From NCBI GenBank assembly GCA_013151215.1, contig JAADIS010000139.1:1-34841 (forward strand): a stretch of DNA of 34,841 nucleotides, written 5' to 3'. Numbering within the stretch: position 1 is the first letter of the stretch; each line of letters begins with the position of its first letter. Shown piece after piece: positions 1 through 7,091 of the stretch. Source of the DNA: Chlorobiota bacterium. Its GTDB lineage: Bacteria > Bacteroidota > Bacteroidia > Bacteroidales > F082. The position numbers were made by a program, and so were the translations under genes. The notes under the pieces were generated by a model that did no database searches, had not been told where the DNA came from, and saw only the letters and a program-made list of their open reading frames with translations.

Positions 1-52
1 AAAAGGTTTTAATGTTTTAAGTCATACTTGAGGTGCATTTGCATTGGTGGTT

Positions 53-100
53 ACACAAAGTGGCACAAAGGAGGCACGGAGTTTCACGGAGGGGTTTTTA
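53..100 (+). repeat. Intergenic direct repeat, copy A
   Basis: Forty-eight bases beginning ACACAAAGTGGCACA and containing GGAGGCACGGAGTTTCACGG are repeated almost exactly at 336-383, with two substitutions and a one-base difference in the T run. A diverged relative (GGCACTAAGGCACGAAGTTT) sits at about 5459-5491. The composition is that of dispersed non-coding repeats, and no reading frame is conserved. Confidence 0.85.
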
Positions 101-335
101 ATTGATGTTTTTTATGAATTGGAATACCTTAGTCGAACGGGCTTCCTGTGTTGACAGACAAGATACAGCATCACGAGATTTACTCGCATGTGCTGCTCGA
201 AAAGGGTGAGAGATCGGAACTGGCAAACCTTGCCAATGAGCTCTTGTGAGCCTGGAAATATATTTTTAATTTTAGGTGTCATTTGTGGGGCCGGTGAGGG
301 GTACTGTTGGCTGGCGGGTATTATTGAGTAATGTG

Positions 336-383
336 ACACAAAGTTGCACAGAGGAGGCACGGAGTTTCACGGAGGGGTTTTAA
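336..383 (+). repeat. Intergenic direct repeat, copy B
   Basis: Second copy of the repeat at 53-100, in the same orientation. The two copies bracket about 235 bases holding an orphan C-terminal reading frame. The arrangement could be the footprint of a small inserted element or simply two members of a dispersed repeat family. Confidence 0.85.
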
Positions 384-531
384 CTGTTATTTTTGAATCT
401 ATGCCCCATCATGCATGGATTAGGATTTTGGTTTTTGAGTTTGCTGTTTGCCACAGTTCATCCTGTGAAATATATTTAAAGTGTATTTTTTTAGATTAAA
501 ATAGGTATTAAGTTTTGTGATTTTACATTTC

Positions 532-569
532 ACTCAAAAAAGTGAGTATTTTTACTCAACGTATTGAGT
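532..569. promoter_or_regulatory. Four alternating ACTCA/TGAGT half-sites, 11-bp period
   Basis: ACTCA at 532-536, TGAGT at 543-547, ACTCA at 554-558 and TGAGT at 565-569 alternate in orientation with an exact 11-bp spacing. The last pair is part of a perfect 10-bp inverted repeat (550-559 with 564-573, loop CGTA). The middle pair also forms TGAGTA-TTTT-TACTCA. The helical-turn spacing suggests a cooperatively bound operator. A weak AT-rich hairpin terminator for the leftward gene ending at 720 is the alternative, but it lies about 150 bases past the stop codon. Confidence 0.45.
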
Positions 570-719
570 AAAATGTTATTTTTGTGTTGCAAAAACAAGT
601 TAAAATAATAGAAACAGATACAATGCCCTCGATCGGTTGTAGCAAATTTTGGTTTTATATTTGAAATCGCACAGCATTTTGAAAGATGTATTTTTGAACC
701 CGGTTTATAATACTTTTAA

Positions 720-1406
720 TTATTTCTTGGGTTTTAAAGGTTCCCAATTATATTCTATTCCAATGCCAAGGCCTATGGCAGACGAGGACGGAGCATAACT
801 ATGACGATAGTAAGAGTCATTATTTATTATGTTAAAATCTGTATATAAATTACCAAAGATGTCCAGGCGCTTATTTAAATGATAATAAAGGTTTACACCT
901 GATTTAAAATTTAATCTCTTTTTACTAGTGTTAAGCTTTATAAGGTCTTCTTCCAACGGTTCTCGGTTATCATAATAAGAAACAGCTATCGATTTATGTG
1001 GAATACTATAAGACATACCACCAAAAACACCTATGTCAATTTTGCTGGAAACATGAAATTTATAAGTATAAAGTATTGGGAAGTTTAAATACACGGTATT
1101 AAATTCAGTGTTAATCAGGTGATTATCGCTATCTGTTATATAACTATAATTTAGATAGAATATAGTATATTCAAAGCCAAATGATATTTTACTTCTCCCA
1201 AGATTTTCCGCAATCAGTATAGAGACTCCGGGATTAAATTTATATTCGGACACATTTGTAGAATAGTAGATTGAACTTGCTTTTACTTCTGCCGAGATCC
1301 ATGGAGATTTTTGGGCTATTATTACTTTAAAGCCCAGAAGCATAAATAAACAAAACAGGATTATCTTATTATAAACCAATCTGGTATTACTTGTTTTAAT
1401 TTTCAT
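720..1406 (-). CDS. Outer-membrane beta-barrel protein (PorT-like)
   Basis: This is a 228-residue secreted barrel protein. It has a basic N-terminus, a hydrophobic stretch at residues about 14-30 ending in IIAQ, then alternating polar/hydrophobic strands rich in Tyr, Phe and Asn, and a final strand (GLGIGIEYNW). Length and pattern fit the outer-membrane beta-barrel (OMP_b-brl/PorT-like) families common in Bacteroidota, in which the protein sits in the outer membrane as an 8-strand barrel. The start codon overlaps the stop of the upstream lipoprotein gene by four bases (ATGA), so the two are almost certainly cotranscribed and translationally coupled. No specific ligand or partner can be inferred. 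Confidence is high that it is a real gene and moderate on the family. Confidence 0.8.
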   Translation of the reverse strand: MKIKTSNTRLVYNKIILFCLFMLLGFKVIIAQKSPWISAEVKASSIYYSTNVSEYKFNPGVSILIAENLGRSKISFGFEYTIFYLNYSYITDSDNHLINTEFNTVYLNFPILYTYKFHVSSKIDIGVFGGMSYSIPHKSIAVSYYDNREPLEEDLIKLNTSKKRLNFKSGVNLYYHLNKRLDIFGNLYTDFNIINNDSYYRHSYAPSSSAIGLGIGIEYNWEPLKPKK

Positions 1407-1987
1407 GATTCTTGATTTAATTCCACGTAATCAATAAAATCGCCATTGTCAAACTCCACTCTAAGAATACCATATTCAGTTGAATAATAAATAATTGCAT
1501 TTTGGTTATAATTGTTTTCGAAATAGTAAACTTGATAATACCATTTGCCGTTTATTTCAATACTCATAACTCGAGGTGTATTGCTGTAAGTTAAAGGTAT
1601 TTGGAACATATTAAATAACATATACGAGTTTGTTTGACCTATATAAAAATCTAACAGAGGTTCTCGATGAGGTTCATAATACATTTTAATTTGTAATGAA
1701 ATACTATCAGATTTCAAAGAAGTTTTTTCCTCTTCAAATAAATTGTAAGTACTTGAATTACTGCTTATTTGGGCTTCAATAATATTATTTTGTTTCGAAA
1801 TAACAAATAGAATCGTATCACCATTATTATCAACAAAACTCACATCCTGACCCTCCAAATACGGATTTTGGTTTTTCATTTCATCAGTAAGATAAAACTC
1901 ACCTACTAAATCATTTTTCGTACAAGCCGTTGATAACAAACAGAATAGTGGAAATAATAGTATTATAAATTTTAGCTTAGCACGCAT
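1403..1987 (-). CDS. Hypothetical lipoprotein, first gene of a two-gene unit
   Basis: This is a 194-residue protein with a classic lipoprotein signal: basic start MRAKLK, hydrophobic core, and lipobox LSTAC with the Cys at residue 22. The mature part begins TKNDLVGEFYL, resembling the opening of small lipocalin-like or DUF-type Bacteroidota lipoproteins made of beta strands, but I cannot assign a named family. It is probably anchored to a membrane facing the periplasm. Its last four bases overlap the start of the downstream barrel gene, suggesting that the two products act together at the outer membrane, for example as an accessory lipoprotein and its barrel. The function is unknown. Confidence 0.8.
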   Translation of the reverse strand: MRAKLKFIILLFPLFCLLSTACTKNDLVGEFYLTDEMKNQNPYLEGQDVSFVDNNGDTILFVISKQNNIIEAQISSNSSTYNLFEEEKTSLKSDSISLQIKMYYEPHREPLLDFYIGQTNSYMLFNMFQIPLTYSNTPRVMSIEINGKWYYQVYYFENNYNQNAIIYYSTEYGILRVEFDNGDFIDYVELNQES

Positions 1988-2231
1988 AGTAGTTAGTTTT
2001 TAATTATCTTGAAATATGTTTTTTGTTCATCATTTTCGTGTTTTACAAAATAAATACCTTTTTTTTGTTTACTTAAATCAATTTTTAGAGAATTTATATT
2101 TGAAAAGTTAAAATTATAAAATTAATTCATAAAAACAAAACCACAAATTAATTTCTTAAAAGGCTGATATTTTGGTAGTTAAAAAATAGTTTATGCTCAA
2201 TCAAAATAAAGCATGCTATCGTCGCTCCTTT

Positions 2232-2754
2232 TTACTTTTCTATTATGTATATATCCTGAAAATCAACCGACTTGTCTTTTTGTCTCCCAGACCAATATCC
2301 GTAATGTTTCGATGCTATTTTAAGGCCTTTGCTTTTAATCATTTGTTCCAGAAATGTTTCGTCGAAAGCAACATTGGCCTCTTTAACTTTAGTGGTGTGC
2401 AAGTAATAGTTATTAAACTTATGATTAAATTTTATGCCATCATTTTCTTTCATTAGTCTTTTAGATACTTCATTTATAATGAAAAAAGTTGCAAAACACT
2501 TACCTCCACTTTTTAATACTCTACTAATTTGGTCAAGATAAGCACTAACATCAACCGGCATCATGTGGGTGAAAACGGAAGTTAAAAAGATAAAATCGCC
2601 AGAGCCAATAAAGACTCTCCCTTTTGGCGGTGCATAAGGATTTCGTTTACCAGTTAAGTTTTTCAATAATATCAATTGGTAAATAATAAATACGACGAAT
2701 CAGCCTTCTGGTTGCAGGTCTCAATGAATAATAAATATCTCTTTTATCAATCAT
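2232..2754 (-). pseudogene. SAM-dependent methyltransferase pseudogene (frameshift + internal deletion)
   Basis: The 3' part (2232-2675) encodes the second half of a class I methyltransferase: FIFLTSVFTHM, then SRVLKSGGKCFATFFIINE, then an ending of about 60 residues. The real start is upstream at 2754 (MIDKRDIYYSLRPATRRLIR), but that frame stops at about 2648 after IIEKLNW. A one-base shift near the A run at about 2658-2662 would rejoin it to LTGKRNPYAPPKGRVFIGSGDF. GSGDF is normally followed by a segment ending in the SAM-binding motif VLDIGCGxG; here it is fused directly to FLTSVFTHM. About 80-90 residues, including the whole cofactor-binding core, are therefore missing. The product cannot bind SAM. 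Homologues are often near polysaccharide or lipid modification genes, but nothing here shows the original substrate. Confidence 0.8.
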
Positions 2755-3036
2755 AATATATTTTTTGCGCAAAATTAGTCTTAATTATAAAATCACCTAA
2801 AATATTGTTTGAATAATTTACTTTTCAATACCTCTTTATAATTAAATTAGGGTTAATTATTTTCTAAATGGTACTGTTCAAAAAATTGATAATTAATCGG
2901 TTTTTTAAAAGGCCGGATTTTCTTTTTTCCCGATACTGATTATAAAGTTTTACTGCTCCGGTCTCTTATTAATCAGAATCTTAAAAGCCGGCCCAAATAT
3001 GCCTTTGTCCTTTCCACCCATTTCACTTCATCATTC

Positions 3037-3113
3037 TCCCGATCCCTCGGGATTCGACATTCAACATTCCTTTGAACGCCGAACACAGATTAACGATTTG
3101 AGATTTTTGAAGT
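3037..3113. repeat. Near-palindrome, heptads and 26-bp block, copy 1
   Basis: TCCCGATCCCTCGGGA (3037-3052) is followed by heptads (ATTCGAC, ATTCAAC, ATTCCTT), GAACGCC, and the block GATTAACGATTTGAGATTTT (start of the 26-bp unit at 3088-3113). The 16-mer recurs reverse-complemented at 17579-17594 and 17613-17628. Confidence 0.85.
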
Positions 3114-3147
3114 GTGTTATCTGTCCCATATCAACCTCATTGCTCAC

Positions 3148-3210
3148 AATTCATAATTCATAATTCGTAATTCGTAATTCGTAATTCATAATTCGTAATT
3201 CATAATTCCT
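3148..3210. repeat. Heptanucleotide tandem array (9 units, AATTCRT)
   Basis: Nine contiguous 7-bp units are present: AATTCAT x2, AATTCGT x3, AATTCAT, AATTCGT, AATTCAT, AATTCCT. Differences between units are nearly all A/G transitions at position 6. Confidence 0.95.
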
Positions 3211-3219
3211 TTGAGCACC

Positions 3220-3245
3220 GATTAACGATTTGAGATTTTTGAAGT
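3220..3245. repeat. 26-bp direct repeat, copy 2
   Basis: Identical to 3088-3113 over 26 bases (starts GATTAACGATTTGAG, ends TTTTGAAGT). Both copies are preceded by ATTCCTTTGA plus a variable short stretch, so the heptad/block unit as a whole has been duplicated. Confidence 0.9.
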
Positions 3246-3299
3246 ATGGTTTTTAAAGTTGATATAAAAACTACGGTATGCTGAGCAAATGCAACGCGG

Positions 3300-4319
3300 C
3301 TAATACGAAGCCTTAAACTGCTCAAGAAACTTTAAATCGTTTTCAAAAAACAGTCGAAGATCGTTGATTTGGTATTTGAGCATGGTAATTCTCTCTATGC
3401 CCATACCAAAGGCAAAACCTGTATATTTTTTGCTGTCTATCTTACAGGATTCCAGCACATTTGGATCGACCATGCCGCAGCCTAGAATTTCAACCCAACC
3501 TGTATATTTACAAACATTGCAGCCTTTGCCTCCACAGATATTACAACTTACGTCCATTTCGGCCGAAGGCTCTGTAAAAGGGAAATATGACGGGCGGAAA
3601 CGGGTTTTGGTTCCTTCACCGAATAATTCCTTTGCAAAATAAAACAAGGTTTGTTTCAGGTCGGCGAAACTTACGTTGGTGTCAACATACAGTCCCTCTA
3701 CCTGATGGAAAATACAATGTGCCCTGGCCGATATAGCCTCGTTGCGGAAAACCCTTCCGGGAGAAATAGTACGGATAGGAGGCTGGGTTGTTTCCATAAC
3801 CCTAACCTGAACCGATGAAGTGTGGGTCCTCAGTGCAATATCAGGGTCTTTCTCAATGAAAAATGTATCCTGCATATCACGTGCCGGGTGGTCAGGAGGG
3901 AAATTGAGGGCCGTGAAATTATGAAAGTCGTCCTCTATCTCAGGGCCTTCGGAAACCGTAAATCCTATGCGTGAAAAAATGTCGATAATATCGTTTCTGA
4001 CTATCGATAGAGGATGGCGGCTTCCTAGTGGGGCATGTGCAGGAAGACTTAAGTCCAAATGTGCTGATGCTACATCGGGGGAAGTTTCCAGGCCTTCTTT
4101 TATGCTGACGATCTTTTCCTGCACACTGCCTTTCAACTTATTGATAAGCTGGCCCATTTCCTTTCTCTCTTCAGGAGCAACATTTTTAAAGTCGGCAAAA
4201 AGTGCAGGAACAAGCCCCTTCTTGCTCAAGAACTTAATCCTGAATTCCTCAAGTTTCTCAATGCTATCGGCCTTGAAATCATCGACCTCCCTTAAATATT
4301 CTTCTATTTTGGTTTTCAT
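3300..4319 (-). CDS. pheS: Phenylalanine--tRNA ligase alpha subunit
   Basis: PheS is the catalytic alpha subunit of the cytoplasmic alpha2beta2 phenylalanyl-tRNA synthetase, charging tRNA-Phe with phenylalanine. The 339-residue product has an N-terminal coiled-coil tRNA-binding arm (about 1-85) and a class II catalytic core. Motif 2 (GRVFRNEAISARAHCIFHQ) is at about 188-206, a Cys-rich loop (CNICGGKGCNVC) at about 258-269, and motif 3 (GFAFGMGIERITML) at about 300-313. Length matches the family. I chose ATG at 4319 over the in-frame TTG at 4325 because AAAGGA lies seven bases before the ATG but only one or two before the TTG. It follows the cyclophilin gene closely on the same strand and is probably cotranscribed. 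pheT is not in the window, so the subunit genes are unlinked here. Confidence 0.97.
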   Translation of the reverse strand: MKTKIEEYLREVDDFKADSIEKLEEFRIKFLSKKGLVPALFADFKNVAPEERKEMGQLINKLKGSVQEKIVSIKEGLETSPDVASAHLDLSLPAHAPLGSRHPLSIVRNDIIDIFSRIGFTVSEGPEIEDDFHNFTALNFPPDHPARDMQDTFFIEKDPDIALRTHTSSVQVRVMETTQPPIRTISPGRVFRNEAISARAHCIFHQVEGLYVDTNVSFADLKQTLFYFAKELFGEGTKTRFRPSYFPFTEPSAEMDVSCNICGGKGCNVCKYTGWVEILGCGMVDPNVLESCKIDSKKYTGFAFGMGIERITMLKYQINDLRLFFENDLKFLEQFKASY

Positions 4320-4330
4320 CTCCAAATCCT

Positions 4331-4960
4331 TTATTCTAAAACTTCAATGGTCATGGCAACAGCTTTTAGGGGCTTGTCCCCTTTAGCTGTTTGTACGGCT
4401 GCTATTGCGTCAACAACCTCTATTCCCATAACTACCTCCCCAAAAACGGTATAACCACCGTCTAAATGAGGCGTACCACCAAGGGTGGCGTAAACTTGTT
4501 TTTGTTCGTCGGTAAAAGCATGGCCGGTTTGGGCACTCATCTGGTCTAAATACGATGCCGGCATAGTACGGCCCTGGACTATATAAAACTGGCTTCCCGA
4601 ACTTTCCTTCCTGGGGTTGACATTATCCGGCATCCTGGCAGCTGCCAAAACACCTTTCTTATGAAAATGGTTCGGCAGAATCTCGGCAGGAATGGTATAT
4701 CCCGGATCCGGGCGGCCGTCGGCATTGCTTCCTCCCTGGATCATGAACTGTTTTATTATTCTGTGAAAAGGAGAATTATTATACCAGCCCAGCTTTATAA
4801 GCTTAATGAAATTGTCGCGATGCAAAGGTGTGTCGTTATATAGTTTTGCTGTTATATCACCATATGAAGTGTGAATTACAACCAAAGTTTCAGGCTTTGC
4901 ATTTTGAGCCAAAACATTCAGGCTTATTAAAATGCTAAATATCAGTAATATCCTTTTCAT
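4331..4960 (-). CDS. Periplasmic cyclophilin-type peptidyl-prolyl isomerase
   Basis: It catalyses cis-trans isomerisation of Xaa-Pro bonds to aid protein folding. The 209-residue protein starts with a signal peptide (MKRILLIFSILISLNVLAQ, likely cleavage after residue 19), placing it in the periplasm or envelope. The cyclophilin signature FHRIIKQFMIQGG is at 65-77 and SSGSQFYIVQG at about 118-128, with VFGEVVMGIEVVDAI near the C-terminus. An insertion before the conserved GGYTVFGEV (about residues 130-165) is common in Bacteroidota secreted cyclophilins. The gene precedes pheS by about ten bases on the same strand, an arrangement that suggests one operon without an obvious functional link. Confidence 0.95.
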   Translation of the reverse strand: MKRILLIFSILISLNVLAQNAKPETLVVIHTSYGDITAKLYNDTPLHRDNFIKLIKLGWYNNSPFHRIIKQFMIQGGSNADGRPDPGYTIPAEILPNHFHKKGVLAAARMPDNVNPRKESSGSQFYIVQGRTMPASYLDQMSAQTGHAFTDEQKQVYATLGGTPHLDGGYTVFGEVVMGIEVVDAIAAVQTAKGDKPLKAVAMTIEVLE

Positions 4961-5612
4961 TTCCGTATCAAATTATAAATAATCGGCAAAATTAAGAAAA
5001 ATGGGTGAGGATTCGGTAAGTTGGGGAAATATAGCAGGATATTATGGCTAATCCTTTTTTTTGATGTGCTGTGTTATTTTATTAAACCTGCTTTTACTCT
5101 TTCTTTTTGCAAATTGAGTCTTCCCCGCCTGCCAAAATGTTTATGACGGGCAGGTTTCTGCGATATAGTTGAATCGATATTATACGAAGAAGCACGGAGA
5201 AGGCAAGGAATTTCTCAAAAAGGAAGCTGTTCTGTGTACATAAGAAGTAAAACTTAATCATGGATATGGCATTGACTTATTGGTCGAATAAAAGCAAGCA
5301 GCTCATTTTCGCGTTTATAAAAAAACTTTGACGACCTGCAGCTTATTAAACAATGAAATATGCTAACATAACTAATGTCAATAGTACATAAATTCCATAA
5401 TAATCAATATCATAATTGTGTTTCCTTAGTGTCTTGGTGGCTAGCTATCAATACTTTGCCACGAAGGCACTAAGGCACGAAGTTTCACCAAGCAATTTAT
5501 ATAATGTATAAGCATCTGATAATAAATACATAAAACCTGGCATTATTATGCAAAACTTCCGTTGAACCCCAAACGCCAAACGCCGAACGCCAAACGCCAA
5601 ACCCCATATTAA
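4961..5612. other. Intergenic spacer with dispersed repeats
   Basis: No gene is supported in 650 bases. It contains a diverged GGCAC-type repeat at about 5459-5491, related to those at 53-100 and 336-383, and a heptad array at 5564-5605. The remainder is AT-rich with no conserved frame. Confidence 0.7.
5564..5605. repeat. Heptanucleotide tandem array (6 units, RAACGCC)
   Basis: Six contiguous 7-bp units: GAACCCC, AAACGCC, AAACGCC, GAACGCC, AAACGCC, AAACCCC. It is the reverse complement of the array at 16871-16946 (CGTTYGG units). Variation is again mainly transitions. Confidence 0.95.
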
Positions 5613-6200
5613 TTATTTATTCATTTCTTTCACTGCCTCCACAAAGCATTTCCTGCAAAGCGGCTCATACGAATCGGTTTCGCCAAGAACCACAAGTTTG
5701 TCGTCCTTTATGGTGCGATGCGAATATGAGGCCAGATTACCACAACGCATGCAAATAGCATGTACCTTGGTAACATATTCCGCTGTTGACATCAGCAAGG
5801 GAATCGGGCCGAAAGGCTTGCCGAGGTAATCCATGTCGAGGCCGGCAATAATCACCCGCTTGCCTTTATTTGCCAATTGGTCGCAAACATCTACGAGCTC
5901 GTTGCTGAAAAACTGGGCTTCATCAATGCCAACGACCTCGAAATCCTCGGCATAAAAAAGTATTTGAGATGCGTTTTGTACCGGCGTTGACGAAACTTTA
6001 TTCTTGTCGTGGGAAACAACATCCTCCTCATCATATCGCACATCAACGGCAGGCTTGAATATCTCAACCTTTTGCCCGGCAATCTTTGCCCTTTTGAGCC
6101 TGCGAATCAGTTCCTCGGTCTTGCCCGAGAACATGGAGCCACAAACTACCTCAATCCAACCTGCGCGATTAGAATTATTTCTGTCTTTTTCGAGAAACAT
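5613..6200 (-). CDS. tdk: Thymidine kinase (type II)
   Basis: It phosphorylates thymidine to dTMP in the pyrimidine salvage pathway, in the cytoplasm. The 195-residue length is typical of the tetrameric, zinc-containing bacterial enzyme. The P-loop GSMFSGKT is at 21-28, and DEAQFF at 93-98 contains the catalytic Glu. Paired zinc ligands are CMRC (150, 153) and CRKC (182, 185), and the lasso loop lies between them. It is divergently arranged from the conserved hypothetical gene starting at 6261, with a 60-base shared promoter region. No feature is missing. Confidence 0.97.
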   Translation of the reverse strand: MFLEKDRNNSNRAGWIEVVCGSMFSGKTEELIRRLKRAKIAGQKVEIFKPAVDVRYDEEDVVSHDKNKVSSTPVQNASQILFYAEDFEVVGIDEAQFFSNELVDVCDQLANKGKRVIIAGLDMDYLGKPFGPIPLLMSTAEYVTKVHAICMRCGNLASYSHRTIKDDKLVVLGETDSYEPLCRKCFVEAVKEMNK

Positions 6201-6260
6201 CCCCTAATTAAACGATATTATATTAATTTTGAAAAGTACAAAAATAAGGAGTTTTCGCAA

Positions 6261-7091
6261 ATGGTAAAAAGTAATTTATTGACAAGCATAAGCCTTGATA
6301 TTGATACGTTTAAGGCTCATTTAAAGAGAATGTCCAAAGAAGGATATAGCATTCATAAACTGGATAAGGACCTACTCTTGCAAAAAACACGCGATCTTTA
6401 TGACAATATTTCGCAAATGGAAGTAATGGGTGGGCAACATCTGGATTTGCCCGAAAAAGTCGAAAACAAAGTTGTTGAGACTCCGTTTGAAGGAAAAAAA
6501 GAAGCGGTGCAAGCAATAGTTGATCCCGCTCCCGAGAAAATAAAAGAAACTGAAAATATAGCCTCAGCAGAAATACGGCAGCAAAACATGACTGAAGAAA
6601 ATATCAGTATTGAAACTGCCCACAAAGCAGATACATCGGTAATTATCGACTTCGAGGATGTATCTGATTTAAAGTCAGATACAGAAACTTTTGATGATGG
6701 CAAAGAAACTCTGCAAGAGGAAGAGTTAAGGCAAGAGGAAAAAGAACAACCAGTGCCGGAATCAACTTACGATTTGTTTTCTGCCACTTCGGAAACCCTG
6801 AGTGATAAATTTGCCACAACGGAAGAAAAAAGCATAGCCGACAAATTAAAACTTAGTAAACTGGAAGATCTGCGATCGGCTATCGGCATTAACGAAAAAT
6901 TCCTCTTCATCAACGAACTGTTCAACGGAGACATGAGCCGCTATAACAAAGCCCTGGACGAATTAAACTCCATGCAAAACAAAACAGGCGTGGATACTTA
7001 TATCATGGAACTAAAAATTGAAAAGCAATGGAACGACGATGACGACGCATTTATTAAGTTCAAGGAACTGGTTGACAGAAAATTCAATTGA
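6261..7091 (+). CDS. Conserved hypothetical protein with acidic linker
   Basis: The start at 6261 (MVKSNLLTSISLDIDTFKAH) is set by AAGGAG at 6246-6251, nine bases upstream; an open frame continuing upstream over tdk is only a shadow. The 276-residue protein has an N-terminal helical segment (1-55), a long Glu/Asp/Lys-rich, probably disordered linker (about 60-190), and a conserved C-terminal helical domain (about 195-276) with LRSAIGINEKFLFINELF and NGDMSRYNKALDELN. I recall this C-terminal block from uncharacterised Bacteroidota proteins, but know of no function for it. There is no signal peptide, so it is probably cytoplasmic. Its stop codon overlaps the next ATG by one base, suggesting coupling to the M28 peptidase gene. 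Confidence 0.85.
   Translation: MVKSNLLTSISLDIDTFKAHLKRMSKEGYSIHKLDKDLLLQKTRDLYDNISQMEVMGGQHLDLPEKVENKVVETPFEGKKEAVQAIVDPAPEKIKETENIASAEIRQQNMTEENISIETAHKADTSVIIDFEDVSDLKSDTETFDDGKETLQEEELRQEEKEQPVPESTYDLFSATSETLSDKFATTEEKSIADKLKLSKLEDLRSAIGINEKFLFINELFNGDMSRYNKALDELNSMQNKTGVDTYIMELKIEKQWNDDDDAFIKFKELVDRKFN

Larger units (their letters stand above)
1..719. other. Gene-poor left end with repeats and operator-like array
   Basis: No convincing complete gene is present. The stretch holds a direct-repeat pair (53-100 and 336-383), a short plus-strand frame at about 133-249 between the repeats that ends in TGA and reads like the C-terminal tail of a lost protein (it contains LLEKGERSELANLANELL), and an AT-rich palindromic cluster at 532-569. 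The tail fragment has no start codon with a plausible upstream region, and I do not recognise its family. Confidence 0.6.
2755..3299. other. Intergenic spacer with heptad arrays and duplicated block
   Basis: There is no supported gene. From 3037 onward it is built from repeats: the near-palindrome TCCCGATCCCTCGGGA, short heptads, a 26-bp block present twice (3088-3113 and 3220-3245), and a nine-unit heptad array. The left part (2755-3030) is AT-rich and unremarkable. Confidence 0.7.

Noticed and set aside
112-360. 82-codon minus-strand frame in the left spacer
   Set aside because: It overlaps the repeats and the orphan plus-strand tail, has no protein-like pattern and no plausible start context.
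689-696. TATTTTTG promoter box pointing into 720-1406
   Set aside because: There is no -33 element at the right distance, and it would drive only antisense RNA.
3148-3210. Possible CRISPR-like array
   Set aside because: Units are seven bases with no spacers; it is a simple tandem heptad repeat.
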